A stretch of 64,000 bases of DNA, taken from contig NZ_DASVCJ010000064.1 in NCBI RefSeq assembly GCF_036381655.1, positions 1-64,000 on the forward strand, read 5' to 3'. Of this stretch, positions 33,220 to 41,615 are shown in pieces. Each line of letters opens with the position of its first letter. Within the stretch, counting starts at the first letter, position 1. Below the pieces are notes generated by a model that was not told the DNA's origin, ran no database searches, and worked only from the letters and a program-made list of their open reading frames with translations. The position numbers and the translations under genes are program-made. Origin of the DNA: Ferrovibrio sp036381655. Lineage in GTDB: Bacteria; Pseudomonadota; Alphaproteobacteria; Ferrovibrionales; Ferrovibrionaceae.

Positions 33220-33942
33220 CTATCTTGCCCCGACGGCGCGCTTGGCGCCGGGCTGCGCCACCGGCTCGACCTGATCGCGCAGCACATAGCCGCGGCCCCA
33301 GACCGTCTCGATGTAATTCTCGCCGCCGGTGGCGGCGGCGATCTTCTTGCGCAGCTTGCAGATGAACACGTCGATGATCTTCAACTCCGGCTCGTCCATG
33401 CCGCCGTAGAGATGGTTGAGGAACATCTCTTTGGTGAGCGTCGTGCCCTTGCGCAGGCTGAGCAGCTCCAGCATGGAATATTCCTTGCCGGTCAGGTGCA
33501 GCCGCGCGCCATCGACCTCGACCGACTTGGCATCCAGGTTGACGGTCAGCTTGCCGGTCTGGATCACCGATTGCGAATGGCCCTTGGCGCGGCGCACGAT
33601 GGCATTGATGCGCGCAACCAGTTCGTCCTTGTTGAAGGGCTTGGTGAGGTAATCGTCGGCGCCGAAGCCGAGGCCCTTCACCTTCTTGTCCGGCTCGTTC
33701 ATGCCGGAGAGGATCAGGATCGGCGTATTGACCTTCGCCGCCCGCAACTTTTTCAGCACGTCATAGCCGTGCATGTCCGGCAGGTTCAGGTCGAGCACGA
33801 TGATGTCGTAGTCATACAGCTTGCCGAGGTCCAAACCCTCTTCGCCATACTCCGTACGGTAGACATTGAAGCCTTCCTGGCCGAGCATCAGTTCGATGCT
33901 CTTGGCCATCGACGCATCGTCTTCGATTAGCAGCACACGCAT
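33220..33942 (-). CDS. ctrA: Cell-cycle response regulator CtrA
   Basis: A 240-residue OmpR-type response regulator that controls cell division, flagellar synthesis and replication in alphaproteobacteria. The receiver has the acidic pocket (EDD at 7-9), phosphoacceptor Asp51 in LDLNLPDMHG and Lys in DYLTKPF. The DNA-binding domain matches CtrA strongly around LTGKEYSMLELLSLRKGTTLTKEMFLNHLYGGMDEPELKIIDVFICKLRKK. The start MRVLLIEDD at 33942 is the standard one. It diverges from fliI; the upstream region contains three GTTAAC sites that could mediate autoregulation. Confidence 0.96.
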   Translation of the reverse strand: MRVLLIEDDASMAKSIELMLGQEGFNVYRTEYGEEGLDLGKLYDYDIIVLDLNLPDMHGYDVLKKLRAAKVNTPILILSGMNEPDKKVKGLGFGADDYLTKPFNKDELVARINAIVRRAKGHSQSVIQTGKLTVNLDAKSVEVDGARLHLTGKEYSMLELLSLRKGTTLTKEMFLNHLYGGMDEPELKIIDVFICKLRKKIAAATGGENYIETVWGRGYVLRDQVEPVAQPGAKRAVGAR

Positions 33943-34172
33943 GGCACCCCCCAGCTCGTCTGCCCCAAGGTCAATTCCCAATCCTGTATAGTTACCATCG
34001 TTAACAAACAAAGTTAACGATTTATTGCGCCAGGGGGTTTGGATTCGTTAACCCTGCATCCGCAGGGGTGCTAGGATCGGCCTCGGCTCTGGCGGAAAGC
34101 CGCCGCTTTCGGGCCTTTACCGGCGATTAAGGCTTTGAGCCTAGGGTGTTTTTCGTCAGTTGCGAGGCGCCG
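33943..34172. promoter_or_regulatory. Divergent ctrA/fliI control region with three GTTAAC sites
   Basis: GTTAAC occurs at 34000-34005, 34013-34018 and 34047-34052. TTAAC is the core CtrA half-site, but no pair shows the exact seven-base spacing (the first two TTAA are nine apart), so these are candidate half-sites only. A hairpin CCCTGC-ATCC-GCAGGG lies at 34052-34067. ctrA autoregulation is known in Caulobacter; its occurrence here is inference. Confidence 0.45.
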
Positions 34173-35504
34173 ATGCACAGCCTGTTGATGGATCTCGAGC
34201 GTATCAGGGATGTCAGTTTCACCGGCCGGGTGACCTCGATCCAGGGGCTGCTGGTTGAGATTGCCGGGGTCGAGCGCCATCTGTCGATCGGCTCGCGCGT
34301 GCATGTCGCCACCCGCGACGGCCGCAAGGTCGAGTGCGAAGTGGTGGGCTTCCGGCAAAACCGGGCGCTGCTGATGCCCTATGGTTCGCTGGAAGGCGTC
34401 GGACTCGGCTGCCGCGCCACGGTTGGCGAGGACCAGCCGGTGGTCTATCCCGACAATACCTGGCTGGGCCGCGTCATCGATGGCCTCGGCCGGCCGCTGG
34501 ATGGCGGCGCGCCGCTCGCCAACGGCACGCGCCCCTACCCGCTGCGCGCCAATCCGCCACCGGCCAACATGCGCAAACGGGTCGGCCCCAAGATCGACCT
34601 CGGCGTGCGCTCGATCAACACCTTCATCTCCTGCTGCCGCGGCCAGCGCATGGGCATCTTCGCCGGCTCGGGCGTCGGCAAGTCGGTGCTGCTCTCCATG
34701 ATGGCGCGCTATACCGAGGCCGACGTCAACGTGGTCGGCCTGATCGGCGAACGCGGCCGCGAGGTGCAGGAATTCATCGAGGACGATCTCGGCAAGGAAG
34801 GCCTGGCGCGGACCGTGATCGTGGTCGCCACCTCCGACGAGCCCGCCCTGGTGCGCCGCCAGGCCGCCTATATGACGCTGGCGGTGGCGGAATATTTCCG
34901 CGACCAGGGTTTGCAGGTGCTGTGCCTGATGGATTCGGTGACCCGCTTCGCCATGGCGCAGCGCGAGATCGGCCTGTCCGGCGGCGAGCCGCCGACCACC
35001 AAGGGCTATCCGCCGACCACCTTCGCCGAATTGCCGCGCCTGCTGGAGCGCGCCGGCCCCGGCGTCAACGATGGCAGCATCACCGGACTGTTCACCGTGC
35101 TGGTCGACGGCGACGACCATAACGAGCCGATCGCCGACGCCACGCGCGGTATTCTCGACGGCCATATCGTCATGGAACGCGCCATCGCCGAACGCGGCCG
35201 CTATCCGGCGATCAATATCCTGCGTTCGATCTCGCGCACCATGCCGGGCTGCAACACCGACGACGAGAATATGCTGGTCACGCGCGCCCGGCAGCTGATG
35301 GCGACCTATGACGACATGGCCGAGCTGATCCGGCTCGGCGCCTATCGCATGGGCTCGGATCCCAAGGTGGACGAGGCGATCCGCTATCAGCCGCTGCTGG
35401 AGGAATTCCTCAAGCAGCAGAAGTCGGACCGCTCGACCCTGGCGGCGGGCTATGCGCGCCTGGCCGAAATCTTTTCCGAAGACGATGCCGCGGCGGCGGC
35501 ATAG
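34173..35504 (+). CDS. fliI: Flagellum-specific ATPase FliI
   Basis: A 443-residue hexameric ATPase of the flagellar type III export apparatus, related to F1 beta subunits. The Walker A motif GSGVGKS occurs near residues 165-171, followed by LIGERGREVQEFIEDDLG and the LMDSVTRFAMAQREIGLSGGEPP segment, with CPGCN-like PGCNTDDENMLV near the C-terminus. The start at 34173 has GAGGCG upstream; a GTG at 34146 is a weaker option. fliJ follows 21 bp later. The rest of the flagellar genes in the window run on the opposite strand. Confidence 0.95.
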   Translation: MHSLLMDLERIRDVSFTGRVTSIQGLLVEIAGVERHLSIGSRVHVATRDGRKVECEVVGFRQNRALLMPYGSLEGVGLGCRATVGEDQPVVYPDNTWLGRVIDGLGRPLDGGAPLANGTRPYPLRANPPPANMRKRVGPKIDLGVRSINTFISCCRGQRMGIFAGSGVGKSVLLSMMARYTEADVNVVGLIGERGREVQEFIEDDLGKEGLARTVIVVATSDEPALVRRQAAYMTLAVAEYFRDQGLQVLCLMDSVTRFAMAQREIGLSGGEPPTTKGYPPTTFAELPRLLERAGPGVNDGSITGLFTVLVDGDDHNEPIADATRGILDGHIVMERAIAERGRYPAINILRSISRTMPGCNTDDENMLVTRARQLMATYDDMAELIRLGAYRMGSDPKVDEAIRYQPLLEEFLKQQKSDRSTLAAGYARLAEIFSEDDAAAAA

Positions 35505-35525
35505 GACAGCAGGCGAATATAGATC

Positions 35526-35963
35526 ATGCGTGGCGTGGACGGCCTGATCCGGCTGTGGAAATGGCGGCTTGACGAGCGGCGGCGCATCGTCGTCGATTTG
35601 GAGATTCTGCGCGCCGGTATCGAGCGGCAGATGGCCAAGCTCGATGAGGAACTGGAATGGGAGCGCAAGGTCGCGACCCAGAATTACGACGCCAGCTTCG
35701 GCTTCACCAGCTATCGCAAGGCCAACCGCGAGCGGCATGCCAATCTGGAAGTCTCGCGCGAAGAGGTCATCGACCGCATCAAGGCGGCGCAGGAAGAGGT
35801 CAACGCCGCTTACCGCGAATTGAAGAAATACGAGCTCGTGCTCGAGAACTGGGAGCGCCGCGAGCGCCAGAAGCAGGAGCGCCGCGAACAGGCCGAAATG
35901 GACGAGGCGGGGCTCACCGGCTTCCGCCGCCGTCAGGAGCAGCCGGACAGCCAGACCGGCTGA
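35526..35963 (+). CDS. fliJ: Flagellar export protein FliJ
   Basis: A 145-residue, almost entirely helical and charged protein consistent with FliJ, the export-apparatus stalk that stimulates FliI and engages FlhA. It opens GLIRLWKWRLDERRRIVVDLE and continues with long coiled-coil stretches rich in Glu, Arg and Lys (about residues 10-125). The strong position directly downstream of fliI supports the call, since FliJ sequences diverge widely. It ends before an oppositely oriented EamA transporter gene. Confidence 0.85.
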   Translation: MRGVDGLIRLWKWRLDERRRIVVDLEILRAGIERQMAKLDEELEWERKVATQNYDASFGFTSYRKANRERHANLEVSREEVIDRIKAAQEEVNAAYRELKKYELVLENWERRERQKQERREQAEMDEAGLTGFRRRQEQPDSQTG

Positions 35964-35983
35964 TCGACCCGGTATCCGTCGCC

Positions 35984-36892
35984 CTATCTTCGAAACACTT
36001 TCAATACCCGCCCGTCGATGGCGGCAAGCCCCAGTGCAATGGCGACCATGCCGGCGAGATGCCGCAAAGCCAGCGTCTCGCCCAGGACCAGTACGCCAAG
36101 CAGGATGGCGCTGACCGGCACCAGCAAGGTGACGAGATTGACGTTGCTGCCGGCGGCGACCATGATACGGAAGTAGATCACGAAGCCCAGCGCGGTCGAC
36201 AGCGCGGCAAGCGCGACGATGGCGGCGATCGACTGCCAGGACGGAAGCGGGATCTGCCAGCCCTGTTCGACAAGCAGCGCCAGCGGCAGCAGGATCGCCG
36301 AGGAGGCAATGAACTGCCCGCCGGCAACCTGCATCGGCTTCACGCCCAACCGCGCGAAGCGCCGGCTGTAGACCGCACCGAAAGCATACGACAGGGTTCC
36401 CAGCAGGCAGGCGCCCTGCGCCAGCACGTTGCGCCCCAGGCCCGACAGCAGATCGACGCCGATCATCACCGCCACGCCGGCGAAACCCAGCAGCACGCCG
36501 AGCAGCCGGCCCGGCGTCAGCTTCTCGTCCGCGGTGAAGACATGCGCCACCAACACCGTGAAGATCGGCGTGGTCGCATTGAGGATCGAGGCAAGGCCGC
36601 TCGGAATCTGGGTCTGCGCCCAGAAGAACAGGCCGAAGGGAATGGCGTTGTTGAGCAGGCCCGCCATCCCGAAGGCCCGCCAGACCTCTCCCCGCCAGGG
36701 CAGCGTCAGCCCGGACAGTCGCAGCACGCCCTGCAATATCACGGCCGCCAGCAGCACGCGGATCGCGGCGATGGTCAGCGGCGGCACTTCGCGGACGGCC
36801 ACGCCGACGAAGAAGAAGGAACCACCCCAAAGAACGGAAAGCGCGCCGAGCAGCAGCCAGCTCTGCACGGTCATATGATTGTTTGCCTGCAT
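35984..36892 (-). CDS. EamA/DMT family transporter
   Basis: A 302-residue ten-helix inner-membrane transporter with two EamA half-repeats. The first ends ILNATTPIFTVLVAHVFTADEKLTPGRLLG and the second LVPVSAILLGVLVLGETLALRHLAG, the duplicated signature of the drug/metabolite transporter superfamily. Such proteins move amino acids, nucleosides or metabolites; the substrate cannot be assigned. It lies with a LysR gene and a second EamA gene between two flagellar blocks. Confidence 0.85.
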   Translation of the reverse strand: MQANNHMTVQSWLLLGALSVLWGGSFFFVGVAVREVPPLTIAAIRVLLAAVILQGVLRLSGLTLPWRGEVWRAFGMAGLLNNAIPFGLFFWAQTQIPSGLASILNATTPIFTVLVAHVFTADEKLTPGRLLGVLLGFAGVAVMIGVDLLSGLGRNVLAQGACLLGTLSYAFGAVYSRRFARLGVKPMQVAGGQFIASSAILLPLALLVEQGWQIPLPSWQSIAAIVALAALSTALGFVIYFRIMVAAGSNVNLVTLLVPVSAILLGVLVLGETLALRHLAGMVAIALGLAAIDGRVLKVFRR

Positions 36893-36949
36893 GGCGACGG
36901 GTACCCCAAAAGCCTCGTAAGCTAGCCGCTTGTTACGCCGGCGGCGTCT

Positions 36950-37825
36950 TCAAGCGGCACGGGCAGGCAGCAATTGCGCCGAACGAGCGATGAAGCGCGC
37001 CAAATCCTGCGCCGCCGCGGCGCGCTTGCCCGTCGCGACATGGCTGACCAAAGCGATATCGCCAAGTTTCGGCAAGCGCAACGCACGATGATCCACCGCC
37101 TTCAAATTGCCGCGATCCGAAGCAGCCGTAAGAATGGAGAGTCCGATGCCCGCCGCGACGGCAGCCTGCAGGCCGGCGATGGAAGGACTGGTATAGACGA
37201 TGCGCCATGGCCGGCCGGCTTCGTCGAGCGCCGCCGTGACGCGATCACGAAACAGACAGCCGGGCGGAAACAGACAGAGCGGCACCGGCTCGTCCCGATC
37301 GAGCGTGAAACCCGGACCGGCGAGCCAGACCAGCGGATCGACGCGCAGCCTTTCGCCGCTGCGATCCTCCGGCAATTGCTTGACGACGACGAGATCGAGC
37401 TCGCCCTGACGGAAACGGCGCAGCAGCGCCACCGAGAGATCGCAGACCACGCTCAGATGCAGTTTGGGATGCACGCGGCTGAACTCGGCCAGCGCCTTGG
37501 GCAGCGACAGCGTCGCGAAATCCTCCGCCACGCCAAGCCGCACCTCGCCGCTATGGCTCACCCCGCCGATGGCGGCGCGCGCCTCGTCATGCAGGCTGAG
37601 CAGGCGGCGCGCATAGGCCAGCATGCGGTCGCCCTCCTCGGTGAGTTGCAGGCTGCGGGTGTCGCGCAGCAGCAGCTGCGCATTCGCCGCCTGCTCCAGG
37701 CGCTGCACCTGCTGGCTGATGGTCGATTGCGTGCGGTTCAGCTTGGCCGCCGCACGGGTGAAACCGCCGGTTTCGGCAACGGCAACGAAAGCGCGCAAGA
37801 GGTCGATATCGAAATCCTGGGCCAT
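36950..37825 (-). CDS. LysR family transcriptional regulator
   Basis: A 291-residue LysR regulator. The winged helix reads FVAVAETGGFTRAAAKLNRTQSTISQQVQRLEQ, with LLLRDTRSLQLTEEG following, and the effector domain begins GEVRLGVAEDFA. I chose the ATG at 37825 (MAQDFDIDLLRAF), where homology starts; a much longer open frame upstream is not needed. It is divergent from an EamA transporter gene 92 bp away, and the gap holds overlapping dyads that fit LysR operators. Control of that transporter is therefore likely. Confidence 0.9.
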   Translation of the reverse strand: MAQDFDIDLLRAFVAVAETGGFTRAAAKLNRTQSTISQQVQRLEQAANAQLLLRDTRSLQLTEEGDRMLAYARRLLSLHDEARAAIGGVSHSGEVRLGVAEDFATLSLPKALAEFSRVHPKLHLSVVCDLSVALLRRFRQGELDLVVVKQLPEDRSGERLRVDPLVWLAGPGFTLDRDEPVPLCLFPPGCLFRDRVTAALDEAGRPWRIVYTSPSIAGLQAAVAAGIGLSILTAASDRGNLKAVDHRALRLPKLGDIALVSHVATGKRAAAAQDLARFIARSAQLLPARAA

Positions 37826-37842
37826 GCCGGACGCCCCGCATT

Positions 37843-37873
37843 TATCGGAAAACTCGATAGAAAATATCCTATC
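37843..37873. promoter_or_regulatory. Overlapping dyad sites between LysR and EamA genes
   Basis: TATCG at 37843-37847 and CGATA at 37855-37859 form a perfect dyad with seven bases between. GATAG (37856-37860) and CTATC (37869-37873) form a second one with eight between, overlapping the first. Both resemble the T-N11-A type binding sites of LysR proteins and lie in an A/T-rich divergent promoter. Confidence 0.55.
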
Positions 37874-37916
37874 ATTTAATTTCCAAATGACAATGCCGGG
37901 GGCTATCTCCGGCTCC

Positions 37917-38828
37917 ATGAGCGAGACCAGCCTCCCCCTCACCGCCCCTCCGAGCAGCATCGCGGAACGCCTGCAGGCTTTGCTGCTGCTCGCCCTGTTC
38001 TGCTTCCTGTGGAGCTCGGCCTTCACCGCCGCCAAGATCGGCATTGCCGATTGCCCGCCCCTGCTGCTGGCGATCCGCTTTCTGCTCGGCGGCGCTGTGC
38101 TGTCCGGCGTCGTGCTGTGGCGCCAGGGACCGGCGGCGTTCGGACATCGCGAGGAATGGGGCAGGCTGGCGCTGCTGGGCCTGTCGAACCACGCCTTCTA
38201 TCTGTGCCTGGGCTATGTCGCCATGCAGACGATCTCGTCCGGGCTGGCCGCGGTGATCATCAGCACCAATCCGATCCTCACTGCCGCTCTTGCCGCCTTG
38301 CTGCTGGGCGAGCGGTTCACATGGCGCAAGGGACTCGGCCTGCTGCTCGGCCTGCTCGGCGTCGCCGTCATCCTGCGCAGCCGGCTCAGCTTCGGCGCCG
38401 ACGATCATATCGGCATGCTGTTCAGCATCGGGGCGGCGATCGGGCTGGCGGGCGGCACGATCCTGTACAAGAAGCTGCCGACCAGAAGCGATCCGACCGC
38501 CGGCCTGAGCATTCAATTGCTGGCCGCTGGTGCCGGCCTGCTGCCGGTGGCCCTGCTGCTGGAAGACGCCGGCACGATCCGTTGGGGCATCGGCCTGATC
38601 GGCGCCTTGCTTTACCTTGCCATCGCAGTCTCGATCGGCGCCTATGGGCTGTGGTTCATGCTGTTGCGCCGCGGCTCGGCAACGAAAGCCAGCAGCCTGC
38701 ATTTCCTCATGCCGCCGCTCGGCCTGCTGCTGGGGCATGTGGTGCTGGGCGAGCCGCTGATCGCGGTCGACTTCCTCGGCATCCTACCGGTCGCGCTTGG
38801 CATCTGGCTGGTGACCAGGACGCGCTAG
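37917..38828 (+). CDS. EamA/DMT family transporter
   Basis: A 303-residue transporter with ten predicted helices in two EamA repeats. The first includes FCFLWSSAFTAAKIG and IISTNPILTAALAALLLGERFTWRKGLG, the second FLMPPLGLLLGHVVLGEPLIAVDFLGILPVALGI. Starts at 37887 or 37893 are possible, but ATG 37917 gives the standard N-terminus. It is divergent from the LysR gene and likely its target. Its TAG stop overlaps the TAG stop of the opposing FliK-like gene in a CTAG. Confidence 0.85.
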   Translation: MSETSLPLTAPPSSIAERLQALLLLALFCFLWSSAFTAAKIGIADCPPLLLAIRFLLGGAVLSGVVLWRQGPAAFGHREEWGRLALLGLSNHAFYLCLGYVAMQTISSGLAAVIISTNPILTAALAALLLGERFTWRKGLGLLLGLLGVAVILRSRLSFGADDHIGMLFSIGAAIGLAGGTILYKKLPTRSDPTAGLSIQLLAAGAGLLPVALLLEDAGTIRWGIGLIGALLYLAIAVSIGAYGLWFMLLRRGSATKASSLHFLMPPLGLLLGHVVLGEPLIAVDFLGILPVALGIWLVTRTR

Positions 38829-40771
38829 GCCTTGATCTCGCGGGTCGGGCCGCCGGCGTCGAGTTCCGGGCTGGGCCAGGCCAGCGGCGCCTGGCGATCA
38901 TGGAACCGGATCGACCCGGTCATGCCGGTAACCTCCAGCGCATTGGTGAAGATATCAGTGACGTCCAGCCTGAAGGCGGGGCCGAATTCGCTTTCCGAAC
39001 GCAGGATGAGGTCGAGCTGCTTGCTGCTGACGAAGCCGTCGAACTGGATCGGTCCGGTGCTTTCCAGGTTGAAATCGATGATGAAGCGGGTCTGGTTCTG
39101 CCGCTTCTTCGCATCGCGGCGGCGGCGCATGAAGATCTGTACCGGCTCGACCTTGCCGCCGATCAGCATCGGCATCACCAGCGCCTGCCAATCGTTGCCG
39201 CTCTGACGCTGATTGAGGCGGCCAAGCTCCTTGAAGTCGTCGTCCAGCTTGCGGACCAGATCGCCGCGGCCCTTCTGCTCGAGCTTGCGCACCGCCTCGC
39301 TGCCGAGCCAGGCCTGGGCATTGCCGGCTGCGGCGGCGGCCATGAAATTCAGCGCCGCTGCCGCCAGCCGCGCATTGGGCTGCGGCAGCAGGTCGGTCTG
39401 CAGCCGCTCGGCCAGCGTCGGATCCGCGGCACGGATGGCATCCAAGGTCTGCTGCAAGGCCGGCCACTCTCCCTGCAGCCGCGCCAGCACGCCGCTCAGC
39501 GGCGCGGGCGCCAGCGTTGTCGTTGCCGGCGTCGGCGGCGGGGTGATCGCGGCCAGTGCAAACGAAATCTGCGTGCCGGCCGGCAAGGGCTGCGGCAGCG
39601 CCAGCGAAAGCAGGCCTTGCGGGGTGGACACCAGCACCTGGCCGCTCGGGCTGCTCTGACCGGAGACGATGCCGGTGATCGGGCTGCCGATCGCGGCGGC
39701 TGCCGCCGGGTTCGCTGCCGGAACCGATGGCGGACCGGGCGCGGCAGGTATGGCGCCGGACGGCGATGCCGTCGGAGCCGCCGCGGCCGCGGGCGTCGCC
39801 GGCTGTGCAGTGACAGATGGCTGAATGAGAGGCTGCCGGATGGCAGGCGGCTCGATCGCGGAGTGTTGAACGGCGGACTGAACAGCGGACTGAGCGGCGG
39901 ACGGCGGCGCCGACACCTGAGCAGCCACGGCGCTGCCAGCCGCGGGCGAGCCGGACGGCGCCGGCGCCGCCGTCACCTGAGCCGGTGACGATTGCGGGCT
40001 GGATGCGCCCGGCGCCGCCTGGCCAGGAGGCGGCGATGCAATTTCCGCGGCGGCCGATGGCGCCGGTGACGCGGCGGCTGGCAGGCTGACGCTTTGCACG
40101 ACGATCTGCACGCGGCTGCCCGGCGGCAATGCCGCCGCGACTGGCGCGGCAACGGGTGCAGCAGTGGGCGCGGACGAAGAAGGCAGCACCACGGCCTGCA
40201 ATGTCTGCCCGGCTTGCGGCGGCACCGGCGGCACAAAGGCCGCCGGCTGCGGCGGCGCGGCGGCGAGGGCAAGCTGCGCCGCGGTCGGCGGCTGCACCAG
40301 CGCAGCCAGCGGCGGCTGCAGGGCGACGCCATTGGCGCTGAGCACCGTCGCCTGCTGTGGATTTTCCGGATTGAGCTGCAGGCGCAACGCCGCGTTCAGC
40401 ACCGCCACATTGGCCTGTGCCAGCACGGTGGCCAGATTGTTGAACGCCAATGTGGTGCCCGCGGCGGTGCGCGCGAGCAAAGTCGCGCCATCCTGCGCCA
40501 CCACCTGAGCCGTGAACTGTCCGCCGGAGGCCAGCGCCCGCAAGGCCTCGGAAATCCGGGTTGCGGCATCCGCGCCTGGCGCCGGCGGCTGCGGCGCGGT
40601 CTGCCCAGCTGGCGGAGGTTGCGGTGCGGACGGCGGAGCCGGCTGCGGCGCCGCCTGCGGATTCGCAGCAGGCTCCGTCGGCGGCGCGGTCTGCGGCGAT
40701 GTGGGCGCCGGATCGCCCTGGCCGGTTGGCGCTGCCGGCTGGATCGGCGGAATCGAGCCGATCTCGCTCAC
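38825..40771 (-). CDS. FliK-like flagellar protein, Pro/Ala/Gln-rich
   Basis: A 648-residue protein whose first roughly 430 residues are low-complexity Pro, Ala and Gln, and whose C-terminal 200 residues are ordered. The C-terminal part resembles a hook-length-control (FliK C-terminal) domain: ALVMPMLIGGKVEPVQIFMRR, then TRFIIDFNLESTGPIQFDGFV and KQLDLILRSESEFG. A second protein with a more typical FliK end is encoded at 51400-53313. It lies 13 bp downstream of flhG and is the last gene of the leftward flagellar block. The family assignment is tentative, but a flagellar role is well supported by position. Confidence 0.6.
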   Translation of the reverse strand: MSEIGSIPPIQPAAPTGQGDPAPTSPQTAPPTEPAANPQAAPQPAPPSAPQPPPAGQTAPQPPAPGADAATRISEALRALASGGQFTAQVVAQDGATLLARTAAGTTLAFNNLATVLAQANVAVLNAALRLQLNPENPQQATVLSANGVALQPPLAALVQPPTAAQLALAAAPPQPAAFVPPVPPQAGQTLQAVVLPSSSAPTAAPVAAPVAAALPPGSRVQIVVQSVSLPAAASPAPSAAAEIASPPPGQAAPGASSPQSSPAQVTAAPAPSGSPAAGSAVAAQVSAPPSAAQSAVQSAVQHSAIEPPAIRQPLIQPSVTAQPATPAAAAAPTASPSGAIPAAPGPPSVPAANPAAAAAIGSPITGIVSGQSSPSGQVLVSTPQGLLSLALPQPLPAGTQISFALAAITPPPTPATTTLAPAPLSGVLARLQGEWPALQQTLDAIRAADPTLAERLQTDLLPQPNARLAAAALNFMAAAAAGNAQAWLGSEAVRKLEQKGRGDLVRKLDDDFKELGRLNQRQSGNDWQALVMPMLIGGKVEPVQIFMRRRRDAKKRQNQTRFIIDFNLESTGPIQFDGFVSSKQLDLILRSESEFGPAFRLDVTDIFTNALEVTGMTGSIRFHDRQAPLAWPSPELDAGGPTREIKA

Positions 40772-40784
40772 CGGCAGCTCGCGA

Positions 40785-41615
40785 TCAGAGCTGCGCCGCC
40801 TGTGGCGCGCGCATCAGGCTGCCGGCCAAAGCCTCGACATCTTCCGCCGCCTCGCACATCGGATGGCGGGTCAGAAGCGGCACCTGGTTGCGGATCGCGT
40901 CGCGCACCTTGTCGTCGCGCCGGATCACGCCGGCCAGCGGCGGCGAATATTTCAGGAAATTCTCCGCCGCCTTGTTCAGCTTGGCATAGGTGCGCTCGCC
41001 CTCGCGGGCGGTCGGCGCAATGTTGATGACGACGCGCACATCGGCATTGCGGTCGGCCATGCGGGTCAGCTTGATATAGGCATAGGCATCGGTCAGCGCG
41101 GTCGGCTCGTCATTGGTCACCACCAGCGTGACGCCGGCTGCGGCCGAGAAGGTGCGCACCACCGCATCGACGCCGGCGCCGAGATCGATGATCACCCGGT
41201 CGTAGCTTTTCGCCAGCAGGACGAGCTCGTCGCGCAGGCCGCTGAGCGCCGCCGGCTCGAGCGTCGCCAGCGAAGCCGAACCGGACTTGCCGGCGATGAT
41301 GTCGAAGCCGGCTTCGGACGGCATGATCGCATCGGCCAGGCCGAAGCGGCCGGCGATGACGCTGCCGAGATCGCGATCCGGCATCAGACCGAGCTGGATA
41401 TCGACATTGGCCAGGCCGATATCGCCGTCGAACAGCAGCACGCGCTGCCCCTGACGGGCGAAGCAATGCGCCAGGGTCACCGACAGCCAGGTCTTGCCCA
41501 CGCCGCCCTTGCCCGAGGCAACGGCGACGATGTTGGATTGACGCAGCGGCGCGGCCGGATGGTGGACCGGACGTGCGGGGGAAGGCGGCACAGGCGTCAT
41601 GGTTGTCACAGTCAT
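40785..41615 (-). CDS. flhG: MinD/ParA-like ATPase FlhG
   Basis: A 276-residue MinD-family ATPase that with FlhF sets flagellar number and place. The deviant Walker A motif KGGVGKT lies at residues 36-42 after the short N-terminal tail, followed by LLFDGDIGLANVDIQLGL and DRVIIDLGAGVDAVV, characteristic of FlhG/FleN. The start overlaps the flhF stop (ATGA), so the pair is coupled. The N-terminal tail is proline-rich and lacks an obvious DQAxxLR FlhF-activating helix. Confidence 0.9.
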   Translation of the reverse strand: MTVTTMTPVPPSPARPVHHPAAPLRQSNIVAVASGKGGVGKTWLSVTLAHCFARQGQRVLLFDGDIGLANVDIQLGLMPDRDLGSVIAGRFGLADAIMPSEAGFDIIAGKSGSASLATLEPAALSGLRDELVLLAKSYDRVIIDLGAGVDAVVRTFSAAAGVTLVVTNDEPTALTDAYAYIKLTRMADRNADVRVVINIAPTAREGERTYAKLNKAAENFLKYSPPLAGVIRRDDKVRDAIRNQVPLLTRHPMCEAAEDVEALAGSLMRAPQAAQL

